Shown here: piece after piece, positions 19,020-28,260 of the stretch
Layout: each line of letters starts with the position of its first letter
Numbering within the stretch: the stretch's first letter is position 1
Assembly: GCA_022450595.1 (NCBI GenBank)
Contig: JAKUPT010000021.1
Span: 1 to 42,878 of the forward strand
Reading direction: 5' to 3'
DNA from: Bdellovibrionales bacterium
GTDB taxonomy: Bacteria > Bdellovibrionota > Bdellovibrionia > Bdellovibrionales > UBA1609
Length of the DNA stretch: 42,878 nucleotides
The notes under the pieces: generated by a model
The model's input: the letters and a program-made list of their open reading frames with translations, nothing else
Told to the model about the DNA's origin: nothing
Database searches by the model: none
Made by a program: the position numbers and the translations under genes

Positions 19020-19679
19020 ATGAAACCAATATTTATATTAATACTTTTAGCGCTGTTCACAGTTTTTGGATTTAATAACTGTGGAAAGTTTGAAGCGGTT
19101 TATGACGAAGAGGGCAATCTGGTTTTTCAAAGTCAAACAGGCAGTTCTAATGCAATCACAATTGATGAAAATCAACCTATTTTTTCTTTACAGCCTATTG
19201 AAAGCGTTGGGGCTAATAAAACCATAAGCTTTGGTGTAAATCCAAATGACTGGCCTCAAGGGAGTCTTTTTGTTTGGGATCATAAGCTTGGTATGCAGGA
19301 GGTTTATTGTGAACAAGTCACAGAGACTAATACTTCTGTGGTTCATTTAAACTGTCCTGAATCCGGGAACTTAGTTTTAGATCTTATGGTCGTGTTACCT
19401 GATATGCAGGAGGAAAGATATATGGTGAGCCTTCAAGTGCTGGATGAGGGGGAAGTACCAAACCCAGGAGAGGGGCCACAGGAGCCAGGACCTAACCCAA
19501 ATCCTATTGATGGAGAAAGTTTATGGTTAACCAACTGTGCTGGTTGTCACGCCGGAGGAAAACCGGGTAGAAATGCCATGCAAATACAAAATGCCATTAA
19601 TAATAATACAGGTGGCATGGGGTTTTTAAATTTCCTTAGTGCTGACGAGGTCGATGCTATTGCACAATACCTTCAATAA
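19020..19679 (+). CDS. Exported cytochrome c-like protein
   Basis: N-terminus LLALFTVFGFNNCGKF; C-terminal cytochrome c-like LWLTNCAGCHAGGKPGRNAMQIQNAI...LSADEVDAIAQYLQ. Confidence 0.75.
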   Translation: MKPIFILILLALFTVFGFNNCGKFEAVYDEEGNLVFQSQTGSSNAITIDENQPIFSLQPIESVGANKTISFGVNPNDWPQGSLFVWDHKLGMQEVYCEQVTETNTSVVHLNCPESGNLVLDLMVVLPDMQEERYMVSLQVLDEGEVPNPGEGPQEPGPNPNPIDGESLWLTNCAGCHAGGKPGRNAMQIQNAINNNTGGMGFLNFLSADEVDAIAQYLQ

Positions 19680-19680
19680 A

Positions 19681-19712
19681 AAAAAGCTCATGTAAAATCA
19701 CATGAGCTTTTT
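19681..19712. terminator. Bidirectional intrinsic terminator
   Basis: AAAAAGCTCATGT-AAAATC-ACATGAGCTTTTT, 13-bp perfect stem between convergent genes. Confidence 0.9.
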
Positions 19713-19735
19713 AAATTCTTAATATTTATAGATTG

Positions 19736-20401
19736 TTATTTGAATACTTGAGTCAAGCCCGGCACTTGAGATATTGAAAAGAAGTAGCTAAGTTTTATAC
19801 CATAAGTTGTTGAATTGAGCTCATTCGGAAGTTCTGCATTTTCCACTGTGTCAGTGCTCAAAGTAGATGTGTATTTATCAAAGCTTCTACTGTGATAGAA
19901 AAAACCTGCGTGAATACTTTTAAAGATATCAAAATCTAAAGATATTCTTACCCCAGTTCCTTCATACTCATGTTCATATTTTTCTGGCTTTAAAAGGTCT
20001 TGCTCTAAACTCTCTGCTGTAACTGCGCCCCACAAGTAAGCTCGTCCCACTTGAACACCAAGAGATGGGCCAATAGAAGTTAGTGTTCCATTTTGCACTT
20101 TAGGGTAGCGCTCTCGATTAGTAGATGACACTTGCATTTCTGAAGATCCACCCACAATTCCTGATTCATAATAATCGAAGCCAACAAAAACAGGTCCTAA
20201 TTTTAATCCAAGTCGGCCACCAAGGCTCAATGGGTTAAAGCTTCCTTCATCAAGAAAGTTAGGTGATTCTCCGATCTCGTACTTTCCCATTCCAAAGTCA
20301 ATAAGTGGTTCAACATAAACGTCTAAAAAAGACATTTCTGTCTTAGCTTGTGAAGAAAAAGAAAATAATCCCAGTACAATAAAAAGAATGGCTGCTTTCA
20401 T
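19736..20401 (-). CDS. Putative outer-membrane beta-barrel protein
   Basis: Signal peptide MKAAILFIVLGLFSFSSQA; alternating beta-strand pattern ending YGIKLSYFFSI. Confidence 0.6.
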   Translation of the reverse strand: MKAAILFIVLGLFSFSSQAKTEMSFLDVYVEPLIDFGMGKYEIGESPNFLDEGSFNPLSLGGRLGLKLGPVFVGFDYYESGIVGGSSEMQVSSTNRERYPKVQNGTLTSIGPSLGVQVGRAYLWGAVTAESLEQDLLKPEKYEHEYEGTGVRISLDFDIFKSIHAGFFYHSRSFDKYTSTLSTDTVENAELPNELNSTTYGIKLSYFFSISQVPGLTQVFK

Positions 20402-20677
20402 TTAATAACCCCTATTTAAATTAATGACTTAAAGTTTAAAAGAGATCTATCTAATGTTTAATATTTGTAGGGGAAATCAAAATAAAACTAGTCTTAATTA
20501 GGACTTAAGATATGTCTTAAAACCACATAGAGCGTTGCGTTAAGGTTGGTTAAAATTAAAATAAATACACTCTAAAACATTAAGCTCAAAATTAGCAGGT
20601 TTAAATAACTATAAAAAATTCAATCAGTTCATGAATTTATTATAATAATTTGTTGTTATTTCAACTTATGAAATACT

Positions 20678-20705
20678 CCTCCTGTCTTTAAAGACAAAGA
20701 GGGGG
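20678..20705 (+). promoter_or_regulatory. Possible SD-sequestering hairpin upstream of L,D-transpeptidase gene
   Basis: CCTCC-TGTCTTTAAAGACA-AAGA-GGGGG: perfect 14-bp palindrome flanked by CCTCC that can pair with the GGGGG SD. Confidence 0.35.
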
Positions 20706-20710
20706 AAAAG

Positions 20711-22117
20711 ATGAATACAATAATAAAGCCTATATTGTTAGCTGTATTGTCAGGTTTAGTTCTATCTGCCTGTCAAAAAAACATAGATCACCAACCAATA
20801 GAAGAACCAGTCCATACGGGCAATGAAATCTTTGAAGAGCAAACTGTGGAATCATTTTCAACGTTTGAAACTTTTGGTCTTCAAAAACAGATGTATGTTT
20901 ATGCAACCAGACTACGTGTTCGCTCAACTCCTGAAATCACTGGGGAGAATATATTAGGTGTTTTAAACGCTAATGATATTGTAGAGGTGGTTGAATCAGA
21001 TCCATCTTTTGGTGACTTTGTAGAGATTAAAATTATTAAGTCCTATGCAAAAATTGCTTCCTCCGAACGTTACTTTACTTCTAAAAACTATTTAAGTACT
21101 CAAAAAATGGAGGTTGGTTCAAAATCTTCCGGTGAAGGCGAATACTTTATGATTCAAAACGTCGCCACTGAAATTATTAGAGTTTATAAAAAAAGTTGTG
21201 AAGAAGATGTTTGCCGTCATCAAATGGTTCTAGAAGCTGAAATGGTGGCCGGTGAAGATGATGGTACAAGACGCACAATAGTTGGTAATTTTCACATCAC
21301 ATCATGGCATAAGTTTTATCAAGACAATGCAGGTTCTTATCCGTCTTGGTATAACCCTAATTACATGATGCCACCAGGTCCAGACTCAAGTGTGTTGTCT
21401 TGGGCTGATGAAAGTGTACTTCCATATAAGGGAGCTTCTGTAAGAGGAGCCTTTGGATGGTATACAGCTAAGGTTGGACCTAACTCAGCCTACCAGTGGA
21501 CTCATGGCACTATTGGGTGGGGAGCTGATAAAAAGAAATACATTCATGTGACAAGAGGTCTTTTTGCCAACCTATTTTCAGACCCTAGAAGTCATGGCTG
21601 TTCTCGAACAGATAATGAAACCATTGCTTACATCAGGGAATTGTTACCTAAGGGATCTCGTTTGATTAAAGTTTATGCTAAAGAGGCTTACTTAGATCGA
21701 GACAGACGCGCCTATAGAGACAACAAAAAGGCTCAGTGGGATTACATTCTAACAAAGAATGGTTCTCAAAGAGATCGTCAGCGTGCGGATAGAAACTTAG
21801 TTTTAGCCGATGGAACACAGCAGGACCGATGGTTGGAAGAAGGAACTTATACCATTGATCAACATCCAGATGCGGAATGGTTTATCCCAGATTCTAAAAA
21901 CGCAAAATTCGGCACGAACGGAAATGTTTATGGACTTGATCGAGAAGAGATGAAAGGTGTTTTTCTTGTAGATGCTGGCGTGTTTGTAAATTATCAGCAT
22001 CCAAAGAGCATAGAAGTCGGTGGATACTCAGATGAGTTTATGCCTTCGTATGTATTAGCCCCAGACGACACAAGATTTTATATTCAAATCCATCTGTCTG
22101 ATAATGAAATTTATTAA
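20711..22117 (+). CDS. Lipoprotein with SH3-like segment and L,D-transpeptidase (YkuD-like) domain
   Basis: Lipobox VLSAC; SH3-like YATRLRVRSTPEITGENILGVL; catalytic HGTIGWG...DPRSHGCSRTDNETI. Confidence 0.85.
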   Translation: MNTIIKPILLAVLSGLVLSACQKNIDHQPIEEPVHTGNEIFEEQTVESFSTFETFGLQKQMYVYATRLRVRSTPEITGENILGVLNANDIVEVVESDPSFGDFVEIKIIKSYAKIASSERYFTSKNYLSTQKMEVGSKSSGEGEYFMIQNVATEIIRVYKKSCEEDVCRHQMVLEAEMVAGEDDGTRRTIVGNFHITSWHKFYQDNAGSYPSWYNPNYMMPPGPDSSVLSWADESVLPYKGASVRGAFGWYTAKVGPNSAYQWTHGTIGWGADKKKYIHVTRGLFANLFSDPRSHGCSRTDNETIAYIRELLPKGSRLIKVYAKEAYLDRDRRAYRDNKKAQWDYILTKNGSQRDRQRADRNLVLADGTQQDRWLEEGTYTIDQHPDAEWFIPDSKNAKFGTNGNVYGLDREEMKGVFLVDAGVFVNYQHPKSIEVGGYSDEFMPSYVLAPDDTRFYIQIHLSDNEIY

Positions 22118-22139
22118 TTACATTTAAATTTTAAAAATT

Positions 22140-22167
22140 AAACGGTAGTCTCTTGAGACTACCGTTT
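22140..22167 (+). terminator. Intrinsic terminator
   Basis: AAACGGTAGTCTC-TT-GAGACTACCGTTT followed by TTTTTTT. Confidence 0.92.
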
Positions 22168-22185
22168 TTTTTTATTGAGGTGAGT

Positions 22186-22377
22186 ATGCAGGGAGAACTA
22201 GAGTATTTTTTTACATGTCCATACTGTAACGAACAAATATCCATGCTTTTAGAAACTTATTATAGTGAGCAGTCCTATATTGAAGACTGCGAGGTGTGCT
22301 GTAAGCCTATTCAAATTTCTTATCAGTCAAATGAACACGAAGTATTACAATTTCATGCGCAAACCATAGACGACTAA
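22186..22377 (+). CDS. CPXCG motif-containing cysteine-rich small protein
   Basis: MQGELEYFFTCPYCNEQISMLLE...YIEDCEVCCKPIQISYQ; ATG at 22186 preferred over the track's 22153 start because the latter lies inside the terminator. Confidence 0.85.
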   Translation: MQGELEYFFTCPYCNEQISMLLETYYSEQSYIEDCEVCCKPIQISYQSNEHEVLQFHAQTIDD

Positions 22378-23036
22378 ATAATGGGTCTACAGCATTCAGG
22401 AATATAACTTTGAATAATATGTAGCGCCTCGTTGGCTTTGGTAAAAAAGTCTGTATGAGAGCTTACAACATGACGATTTGGATGATCTTCCCATATCTTT
22501 AATAACTTTTCGTCAATCATCTTTGCCTCTTTGACGTCTTCAACTCTCATAGGATTGGTGTCTTTTGTATATCCGTTATTCATATCAGGAACTTCTAAGT
22601 GAATAACGGCTTTATATTTACTCATCTGTTCTTTTTTACTGCTCTCAAGTTCTTTCCAAAATACATCTTCACTTTCAGGCCAATAAGCAAGACCATCCAA
22701 GGTCCCTCTGTCACAAAGTGCCAGTGCTGATTGTTTTTCTTCTTTTATGATTGTTTCAAGTTCCGTTTGAACTTTGAATATGGCTCTTTGTGCTCCTTTT
22801 TTAGCCGGAAGTGTATTTCGTCTAAAAAAGCCCCCGCTAAAAATCACACTTGCCGACTCCGGTACAACAGTAACATGTTTGCAAAATATTTTAATTGCCA
22901 TCTCTAACACGGCTGTTTTTCCAGCTCCAGGACCTCCAGTTAAAACAATTAAATCTGGGTTATGACTTTTTTTATTGCAGTTGCATTTGTAACAACCTTC
23001 ACCCCAGAGAGTGCTTGTTGGAAAATCTAAAGTCAT
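22374..23036 (-). CDS. AAA_28-type P-loop ATPase/kinase-like protein
   Basis: VLTGGPGAGKTAVLEMA, ALCDRGTLDGLAYWP; Cys cluster CYKCNC before the P-loop. Confidence 0.75.
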   Translation of the reverse strand: MTLDFPTSTLWGEGCYKCNCNKKSHNPDLIVLTGGPGAGKTAVLEMAIKIFCKHVTVVPESASVIFSGGFFRRNTLPAKKGAQRAIFKVQTELETIIKEEKQSALALCDRGTLDGLAYWPESEDVFWKELESSKKEQMSKYKAVIHLEVPDMNNGYTKDTNPMRVEDVKEAKMIDEKLLKIWEDHPNRHVVSSHTDFFTKANEALHIIQSYIPECCRPII

Positions 23037-24394
23037 TAAAGCTCCTTTGTTTCACCTAATAAGGGGATATAAGCGTCCCACTCTAACTGTTCTTTTATCT
23101 GTTTTCTTAGCTCATCTGAGGCCTTTGCTTCGCCGTGGTTAATAAAAATATTTTGAGGTTTAGCTTTTGTGGTTTTTAACCACTCAATCATCTCATTGGC
23201 ATCGGCATGGGCTGAAAGCGTGTCAAGTTGTATGACCTGAGATTTTACTGAATGATATTGCCCATGAATTTTCACTTTATCCTTACCGCTGACAATTGTT
23301 TCTCCGCGAGTCCCAGGGGCTTGGTATCCCGAAAACAAAATAAAGTTATTTGGGTCCGGCATAAACTGCTTGAGGTGATGCAGCACTCGTCCTCCGGTGG
23401 CCATACCACTTGCAGAAATAATAATCATTGGTCCATTTTTACTATTTAAAGCAATACTCTCCTCAACGCTTTGTACATAGTTGGCACTTCCAAACACGGC
23501 CTCACATTGTTCCGCGCTTAACTTATGCTCTTTACTATTTTCACAGTAAAGCTCAGTGACCTTAGTGGCCATGGGGCTGTTTAAGTAAACCGGAATGTTT
23601 TTAAAAGCAGGGTCTTTTTTAATTTCAGAAAAAACATATAAAAGAGTTTGTGCTCTACCAACAGCAAAAGCTGGCACAATAACCACAGACTTCTTATCAA
23701 TGGCTTGTTGAACAATTGCTTTTATCTCAGTTATTGCATCAGTTTTTGGATGCTCTCTGTCTCCATAGGTTGATTCTAAAATTAGATAATCACATTTTGG
23801 TAGGGGATCAGGAGGATTCATCACTAGATCATGGGGACGCCCTAGGTCACCTGAGAAAATAACTGTTTTATGGTCTATTGTGATTTTAATAAAACTTGAC
23901 CCAAGTATATGTCCGGCATTGTAAAAGCATGCATTAATATTTGGAGCTATATCAAAAACTTTATGATCCTTAATAACTTTAAAATACTTTAAAGAGTTTT
24001 TAGCATCTTCTTGTGTATAGAGGGGTTCAGCAGGGTGATGTTTAGTGAAGCCCTTCAGGTTGGCGTACTTAGCCTCTTCTTCTTGAAGGTAGCCAGAATC
24101 TGCAAGTAGTATTTTACACAACTCATATGTCGCTTTTGTGCAATAAATTGGACCTTTAAAACCTTTTTTGACAATTAGAGGGATATAGCCACTGTGATCT
24201 AAATGAGCATGAGTTAATAAAATCGCTGTTAATTTTTTTGGATCAAATTCTAAATCAGCCCGGTTTTTTAAACGCAGGTTTTTTAAACCTTGAAACAGAC
24301 CACAATCAACTAAGATTTGATCACCTGACGCAGACTCTAGAAGTGTTTTAGAGCCAGTGACAGTACTGGCTCCACCTAAAAATGAAAGTTTCAA
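23036..24394 (-). CDS. MBL-fold beta-CASP RNA-processing nuclease (YsxH/CPSF-like)
   Basis: LTHAHLDHSGYIP, FSGDLGRPHDLVM, LESTYGDREH, PAFAVGRAQTLLY, ISASGMATGGRVLHHL, SAHADANEMIEW. Confidence 0.93.
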   Translation of the reverse strand: MKLSFLGGASTVTGSKTLLESASGDQILVDCGLFQGLKNLRLKNRADLEFDPKKLTAILLTHAHLDHSGYIPLIVKKGFKGPIYCTKATYELCKILLADSGYLQEEEAKYANLKGFTKHHPAEPLYTQEDAKNSLKYFKVIKDHKVFDIAPNINACFYNAGHILGSSFIKITIDHKTVIFSGDLGRPHDLVMNPPDPLPKCDYLILESTYGDREHPKTDAITEIKAIVQQAIDKKSVVIVPAFAVGRAQTLLYVFSEIKKDPAFKNIPVYLNSPMATKVTELYCENSKEHKLSAEQCEAVFGSANYVQSVEESIALNSKNGPMIIISASGMATGGRVLHHLKQFMPDPNNFILFSGYQAPGTRGETIVSGKDKVKIHGQYHSVKSQVIQLDTLSAHADANEMIEWLKTTKAKPQNIFINHGEAKASDELRKQIKEQLEWDAYIPLLGETKEL

Positions 24395-24451
24395 AATAAA
24401 ACTCCTTTTAGGGTATTTTCAATGATTCTTGTAGCTGTTGCAACTAGATAT

Positions 24452-24898
24452 TTATTGGCATTTAGCACATAAAGCAAAGAACTCTAAGTTATGGCTGACA
24501 TCTTTATAACCTAAGGCCTGTAACTTATTAAGCTGTTGTGGGGAAAGGCAGATGTCTATTGATTCGATCTCACGACAATTTTTACAAATAACATGGTGAT
24601 GGTGATGTTTATTATTTTTTGAAATGTACTCATATCTATGAACTCCATCTTGAAAATCAATAGGAGTTAACAGTTTAAATTTTAAAAGGGAGTTTATAAA
24701 ACGATAGACAGTTGCCAAATCAATGTCTTTAATCTGATTTTTTTGCGAAAGCTCATCTGTACTAAAAGGAGAGCTAAAGCTTAAAACATTTTCTACAATC
24801 ATTTCTCGCTGCTGAGTGATCCGACCACCATGGGACTTAATGGTATTAAGTATGTATTGTTTTTCTTTCTCTTTGTTCATTGTATGGCAGTTACTCAT
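24452..24898 (-). CDS. zur: Fur-family regulator, probably Zur
   Basis: GGRITQQREMIVENVLS, ATVYRFINSLLKF, HHHHHVICKNCREIESID, CAKC; last gene of a znu-type operon. Start at 24898 has SD AGGAG. Confidence 0.82.
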   Translation of the reverse strand: MSNCHTMNKEKEKQYILNTIKSHGGRITQQREMIVENVLSFSSPFSTDELSQKNQIKDIDLATVYRFINSLLKFKLLTPIDFQDGVHRYEYISKNNKHHHHHVICKNCREIESIDICLSPQQLNKLQALGYKDVSHNLEFFALCAKCQ

Positions 24899-25727
24899 AG
24901 GATCTCCTAGACAATAAATAACTCGCAAAGACAATAAAAATAGTTATTGCTGGAACGGTTGGAAGTTTCATCATGCCAAAACTGGCTAAAACACCACTAG
25001 TCACTCCTAATGTGACAGCGAATGTAAGAATAGACCTGATTTTAACAATAGGGATATTTTTGCCACTTAAAATAACAATTGGAATAAATAGACATGATAA
25101 AGTAAATAGCATACCAAGCAGTTCAATGCTCAAAGTGATCAATGCAATTGTGGCAAAAGTAAAGTAGCGGTTTAGTTTTTTTTGCTGTGATGAGTGAATG
25201 TACTGATCAAAGGTATTTTTTAAAAAAGATATATGAGTGACCTGAAGCCATTTCTTCCAAATAAAAATAAAAATAATTAATGCAAAAGCACTAATAAACT
25301 GGGCCTCAATATTTGTCACCAAAGATATGTCTCCTATGTAGGAGTTTTTTGAATGACTGTCCAGATTAGGTACTAAAGCAACACATATACTTTCTATGGC
25401 TAAAAACACCACATATATGCTTAAAAAATACGAATTTTTAAACCGACTGTTTAATTTTTTAAAATGATCAAAAATGTAAAACATCAGCGATGCAGTTATA
25501 AAGCCCAAAATCATAGGAAACACACCAAGATCATGCTGATGTTCGGGCATAATTATCATTTCTATCATTAAAGCAATTAAAATTCCAAGAGCTGCAGCTT
25601 GTGATAACAAAAAGCTTTTTATGGACTCATTTCTTGAGGCTAGCTGTGCTCCAACTAAAGCAAGCGTGCTTCCCACAATAACTCCAGATATGATAGACCA
25701 TTTGTATATTAAAAGCAGTTCAATCAT
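24891..25727 (-). CDS. znuB: Metal ABC transporter permease (ZnuB-like)
   Basis: Polytopic; GVIVGSTLALVGAQLASRNESIKSFLLSQAAALGILIAL; next to ATPase and SBP genes. Confidence 0.85.
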   Translation of the reverse strand: MIELLLIYKWSIISGVIVGSTLALVGAQLASRNESIKSFLLSQAAALGILIALMIEMIIMPEHQHDLGVFPMILGFITASLMFYIFDHFKKLNSRFKNSYFLSIYVVFLAIESICVALVPNLDSHSKNSYIGDISLVTNIEAQFISAFALIIFIFIWKKWLQVTHISFLKNTFDQYIHSSQQKKLNRYFTFATIALITLSIELLGMLFTLSCLFIPIVILSGKNIPIVKIRSILTFAVTLGVTSGVLASFGMMKLPTVPAITIFIVFASYLLSRRSYE

Positions 25728-26286
25728 TATTTAACTCATCCAAGTTTAAATATTTACATTCTAACTCTGTACTTATCTCCTCATGACTGACGATAATAAA
25801 AGAAGAGTTACTAGCTATTTTACTTTTAATAAAAGATATAAGTGTTGTTTTCGAAGATTGGTCAAGATGGTTAAAAGGCTCATCTAAAATATATAAATGA
25901 GCCTTCTTTTGTAAACATTGATTTAATAAAGCCTTTTGCCTTTCGCCGCCACTGGCACTATTCCAGTAATTTTCAGTATTAAGTGTGAATAACATACTTT
26001 GAGTGTTTTCAAAGTTCATAATGTCTTTAAGTTTTAAAGGCAGTAAAAAACTCAGTCCACTTAATTGTGGAAGATAAGAGATTTCATTGAGTGATGGTTT
26101 TAACTGAAACTGCCCAGTGTACTTTTTATGTAGACCTAAAATAGTTTTTATTAAGCTGGTTTTACCCGAACCATTTGTTCCTTGAATGCATAAAACTTCT
26201 GAGGTTTGTAAGCTAAAAGATATGGGGCCTGAGATAAGCTCCATAGTGTCTGTGTAAATTTTTAAATTATCAGAATTTAAAAGCAT
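25720..26286 (-). CDS. znuC: Metal ABC transporter ATP-binding protein (ZnuC-like, short)
   Basis: IQGTNGSGKTSLIKTILGL Walker A, SASGGERQKALLNQCL signature, LYILDEPFNHLD Walker B. Confidence 0.87.
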   Translation of the reverse strand: MLLNSDNLKIYTDTMELISGPISFSLQTSEVLCIQGTNGSGKTSLIKTILGLHKKYTGQFQLKPSLNEISYLPQLSGLSFLLPLKLKDIMNFENTQSMLFTLNTENYWNSASGGERQKALLNQCLQKKAHLYILDEPFNHLDQSSKTTLISFIKSKIASNSSFIIVSHEEISTELECKYLNLDELNND

Positions 26287-26293
26287 TAATTAT

Positions 26294-27193
26294 TTACTTT
26301 CCTTTAGCTTTGTTAATTATTTGGTCGGTAATATAGTGTTGTAGCTTTTCAATGGTATTATATTGGTTTTGATTTAAGTTCACTAAAGCGGGCAGCTTTA
26401 TAGAAGAAATTCCACTTATTTCAGAGAATTTATTTAAGTGCTTTTCAGGAGTGTAATGAGACCCAACAGCTAAATCAATACCTTGCTGCTTAGCCTTTAA
26501 TGCCACTTTGGCAATACGCGAAGAAGAAGGAGGCACACCTGGAAGCTCTTCAATACTTCCCTGATGTTTAATACTGTAGCTGTTAAAAAAGTAGTTAAAC
26601 TCTTTATGATATTGAATCACTTTTAGGTTGTGTTGATTTAACTTATCTTGAATTTTTTGTTTTAACTCTAGCATACGATTTTTAAACTCAATTTGATTTT
26701 TTGTATAGAGGCTTGAGTTTTTAGGGTTATAAGCGATGAGCACTTCTAAAATTTTCTCAGAGGCTTTAATCAGCTGATCAGGGCTAAGGTTATAGTGAGG
26801 GTTTCCTTTTTTATGAACGTCCCCCATAGAGCGGTCACTTGGCCTTTCAGGAATATCTAGAGCCGTGACATAGGTGCTGGCGTCACAAAACCCCTGTGCT
26901 CCAGGTTGTATTTTTTTATTCGCTGATTTTTGAATAACTTTTGGAGCCCAGCCAATTTCAAGCTCAAGCCCAACTTGGCAAAACACATCGGCATTAGAAA
27001 CTTTGGAGATAAAATAGGGGGAAGCTTCTAGAAAGTGGGGGTCTTCACTACCAGAAAGTAAAGACTCAGCTTTAATATCCTTTTTTCCAATCGCTTTTGC
27101 AATTTCAGCCAGTTCAGGAATAGTTGTTACCACTTTTAATGTGTCGGCTTTAATAATGCCTATGCTTGCTAGGATAATAAATAATAATTGCAT
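26294..27193 (-). CDS. znuA: Metal ABC transporter substrate-binding protein (ZnuA-like, cluster A-I)
   Basis: VVTTIPELAEIAKAIGKKDIKAESLLSGSEDPHFLEASP, GNPHYNLSPDQLIK, QYHKEFNYFF, LPGVPPSSSRIAKVALKAKQQGIDLAVGS. Confidence 0.88.
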   Translation of the reverse strand: MQLLFIILASIGIIKADTLKVVTTIPELAEIAKAIGKKDIKAESLLSGSEDPHFLEASPYFISKVSNADVFCQVGLELEIGWAPKVIQKSANKKIQPGAQGFCDASTYVTALDIPERPSDRSMGDVHKKGNPHYNLSPDQLIKASEKILEVLIAYNPKNSSLYTKNQIEFKNRMLELKQKIQDKLNQHNLKVIQYHKEFNYFFNSYSIKHQGSIEELPGVPPSSSRIAKVALKAKQQGIDLAVGSHYTPEKHLNKFSEISGISSIKLPALVNLNQNQYNTIEKLQHYITDQIINKAKGK

Positions 27194-27201
27194 TTTTGCT
27201 C

Positions 27202-28260
27202 CTAAAAAATGTGGGCGGGATGTGCTCCTAAAAAGTAAACAAATTGAAGCTGAACTTGACGGTTTTTAGTGTCTGATACACCTTGGGTAGTGTTGACCTC
27301 ATGTAAGTAACTTAAGCGAACCAAACTGAACTCACTGGGTTTGTAAGTGACAGAAGGTGATAATGCATAGTCGAAGTCTTCTCGGCCTTTAGAGTTAGTT
27401 TCAAACTTCATGTTTAAGTGTGAAAAACCATCGAATCTCATGCCCAGAAAAAGCTGTTTTGAAAATCCATACTGTAAATAACTATAAAAACCTGACTTGT
27501 AGGTTGTCTCAACAGGACTTTGTTGCCACTGATAATAAAATTCACTTTGTGACAGCCATTTTAAAATCGCCCCCTGTCTTTGCTTGTAAGTCAAATCCAT
27601 GCCATAGAGCTTAGTCTTAGTACTGCCACCTTCAATTCTAGACAAATAGTTACCACCAATTAACCAACCCGTTTGTGAACTTTCAGGAATAAATCCGGTC
27701 ACTCTTAAGTAGTGCAAAGGGTAGCTTGGCCGTAGTCCGTCTTCGTGACAGTGCCCAAAACATTCCCCATTGGTAACACCTACTTTGACATTGATTAATT
27801 CTTGGCCAGGAACAAGGAGACTGTATTCTATACCTGTGTCAGAGGCACCTTCTGCTTCAAGAACATCGGAGCCTGGATGTAAAAACTCTCTATGAACTTT
27901 GGGTGCAGTAGTAAAGAGCCAATCATGTTGATGTACATTATTAAGTCGCCCAATATCTAATAAAAATTTTCCTATTTTTATTTCTGATTTTGGGATTAAA
28001 CTATTACTACTTATAAAGCCTTCATGCAGCTCAAAGACAAACTCGCCGCCTTCATTATGGCCGGCTATATTGAGTTGACCAGAAAACAAATGATCAACGG
28101 GGCCATAAAGCAGCAACTCGGCAGACCGGACTTGGGTTTTATTTTCTTTGGATTCATCTAAACTTATTGGGTTAATAATATCTACAGCGCTGGCTATATT
28201 GATATTATCCACGCCGGCATAAACATAAGAACTGAAGACTAAGGCAATTAAAAAACTCAT
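27202..28260 (-). CDS. Putative zinc-regulated outer-membrane beta-barrel protein
   Basis: Signal peptide; IKIGKFLLDIGRLNNVHQHDWLFTTAPKVHREFLH, GECFGHCHEDG; barrel-like end QVQLQFVYFLGAHPAHIF; in the znu operon. Confidence 0.6.
   Translation of the reverse strand: MSFLIALVFSSYVYAGVDNINIASAVDIINPISLDESKENKTQVRSAELLLYGPVDHLFSGQLNIAGHNEGGEFVFELHEGFISSNSLIPKSEIKIGKFLLDIGRLNNVHQHDWLFTTAPKVHREFLHPGSDVLEAEGASDTGIEYSLLVPGQELINVKVGVTNGECFGHCHEDGLRPSYPLHYLRVTGFIPESSQTGWLIGGNYLSRIEGGSTKTKLYGMDLTYKQRQGAILKWLSQSEFYYQWQQSPVETTYKSGFYSYLQYGFSKQLFLGMRFDGFSHLNMKFETNSKGREDFDYALSPSVTYKPSEFSLVRLSYLHEVNTTQGVSDTKNRQVQLQFVYFLGAHPAHIF

Noticed and set aside
22153-22185. N-terminal extension MRLPFFFIEVS of the CPXCG protein
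   Set aside because: Encoded by the terminator hairpin and T-tract; ATG 22186 with GAGG upstream is better.
24585-24620. CAT/ATG-rich tract suspected as a microsatellite
   Set aside because: It encodes the HHHHH metal-binding region normal for Fur-family proteins.
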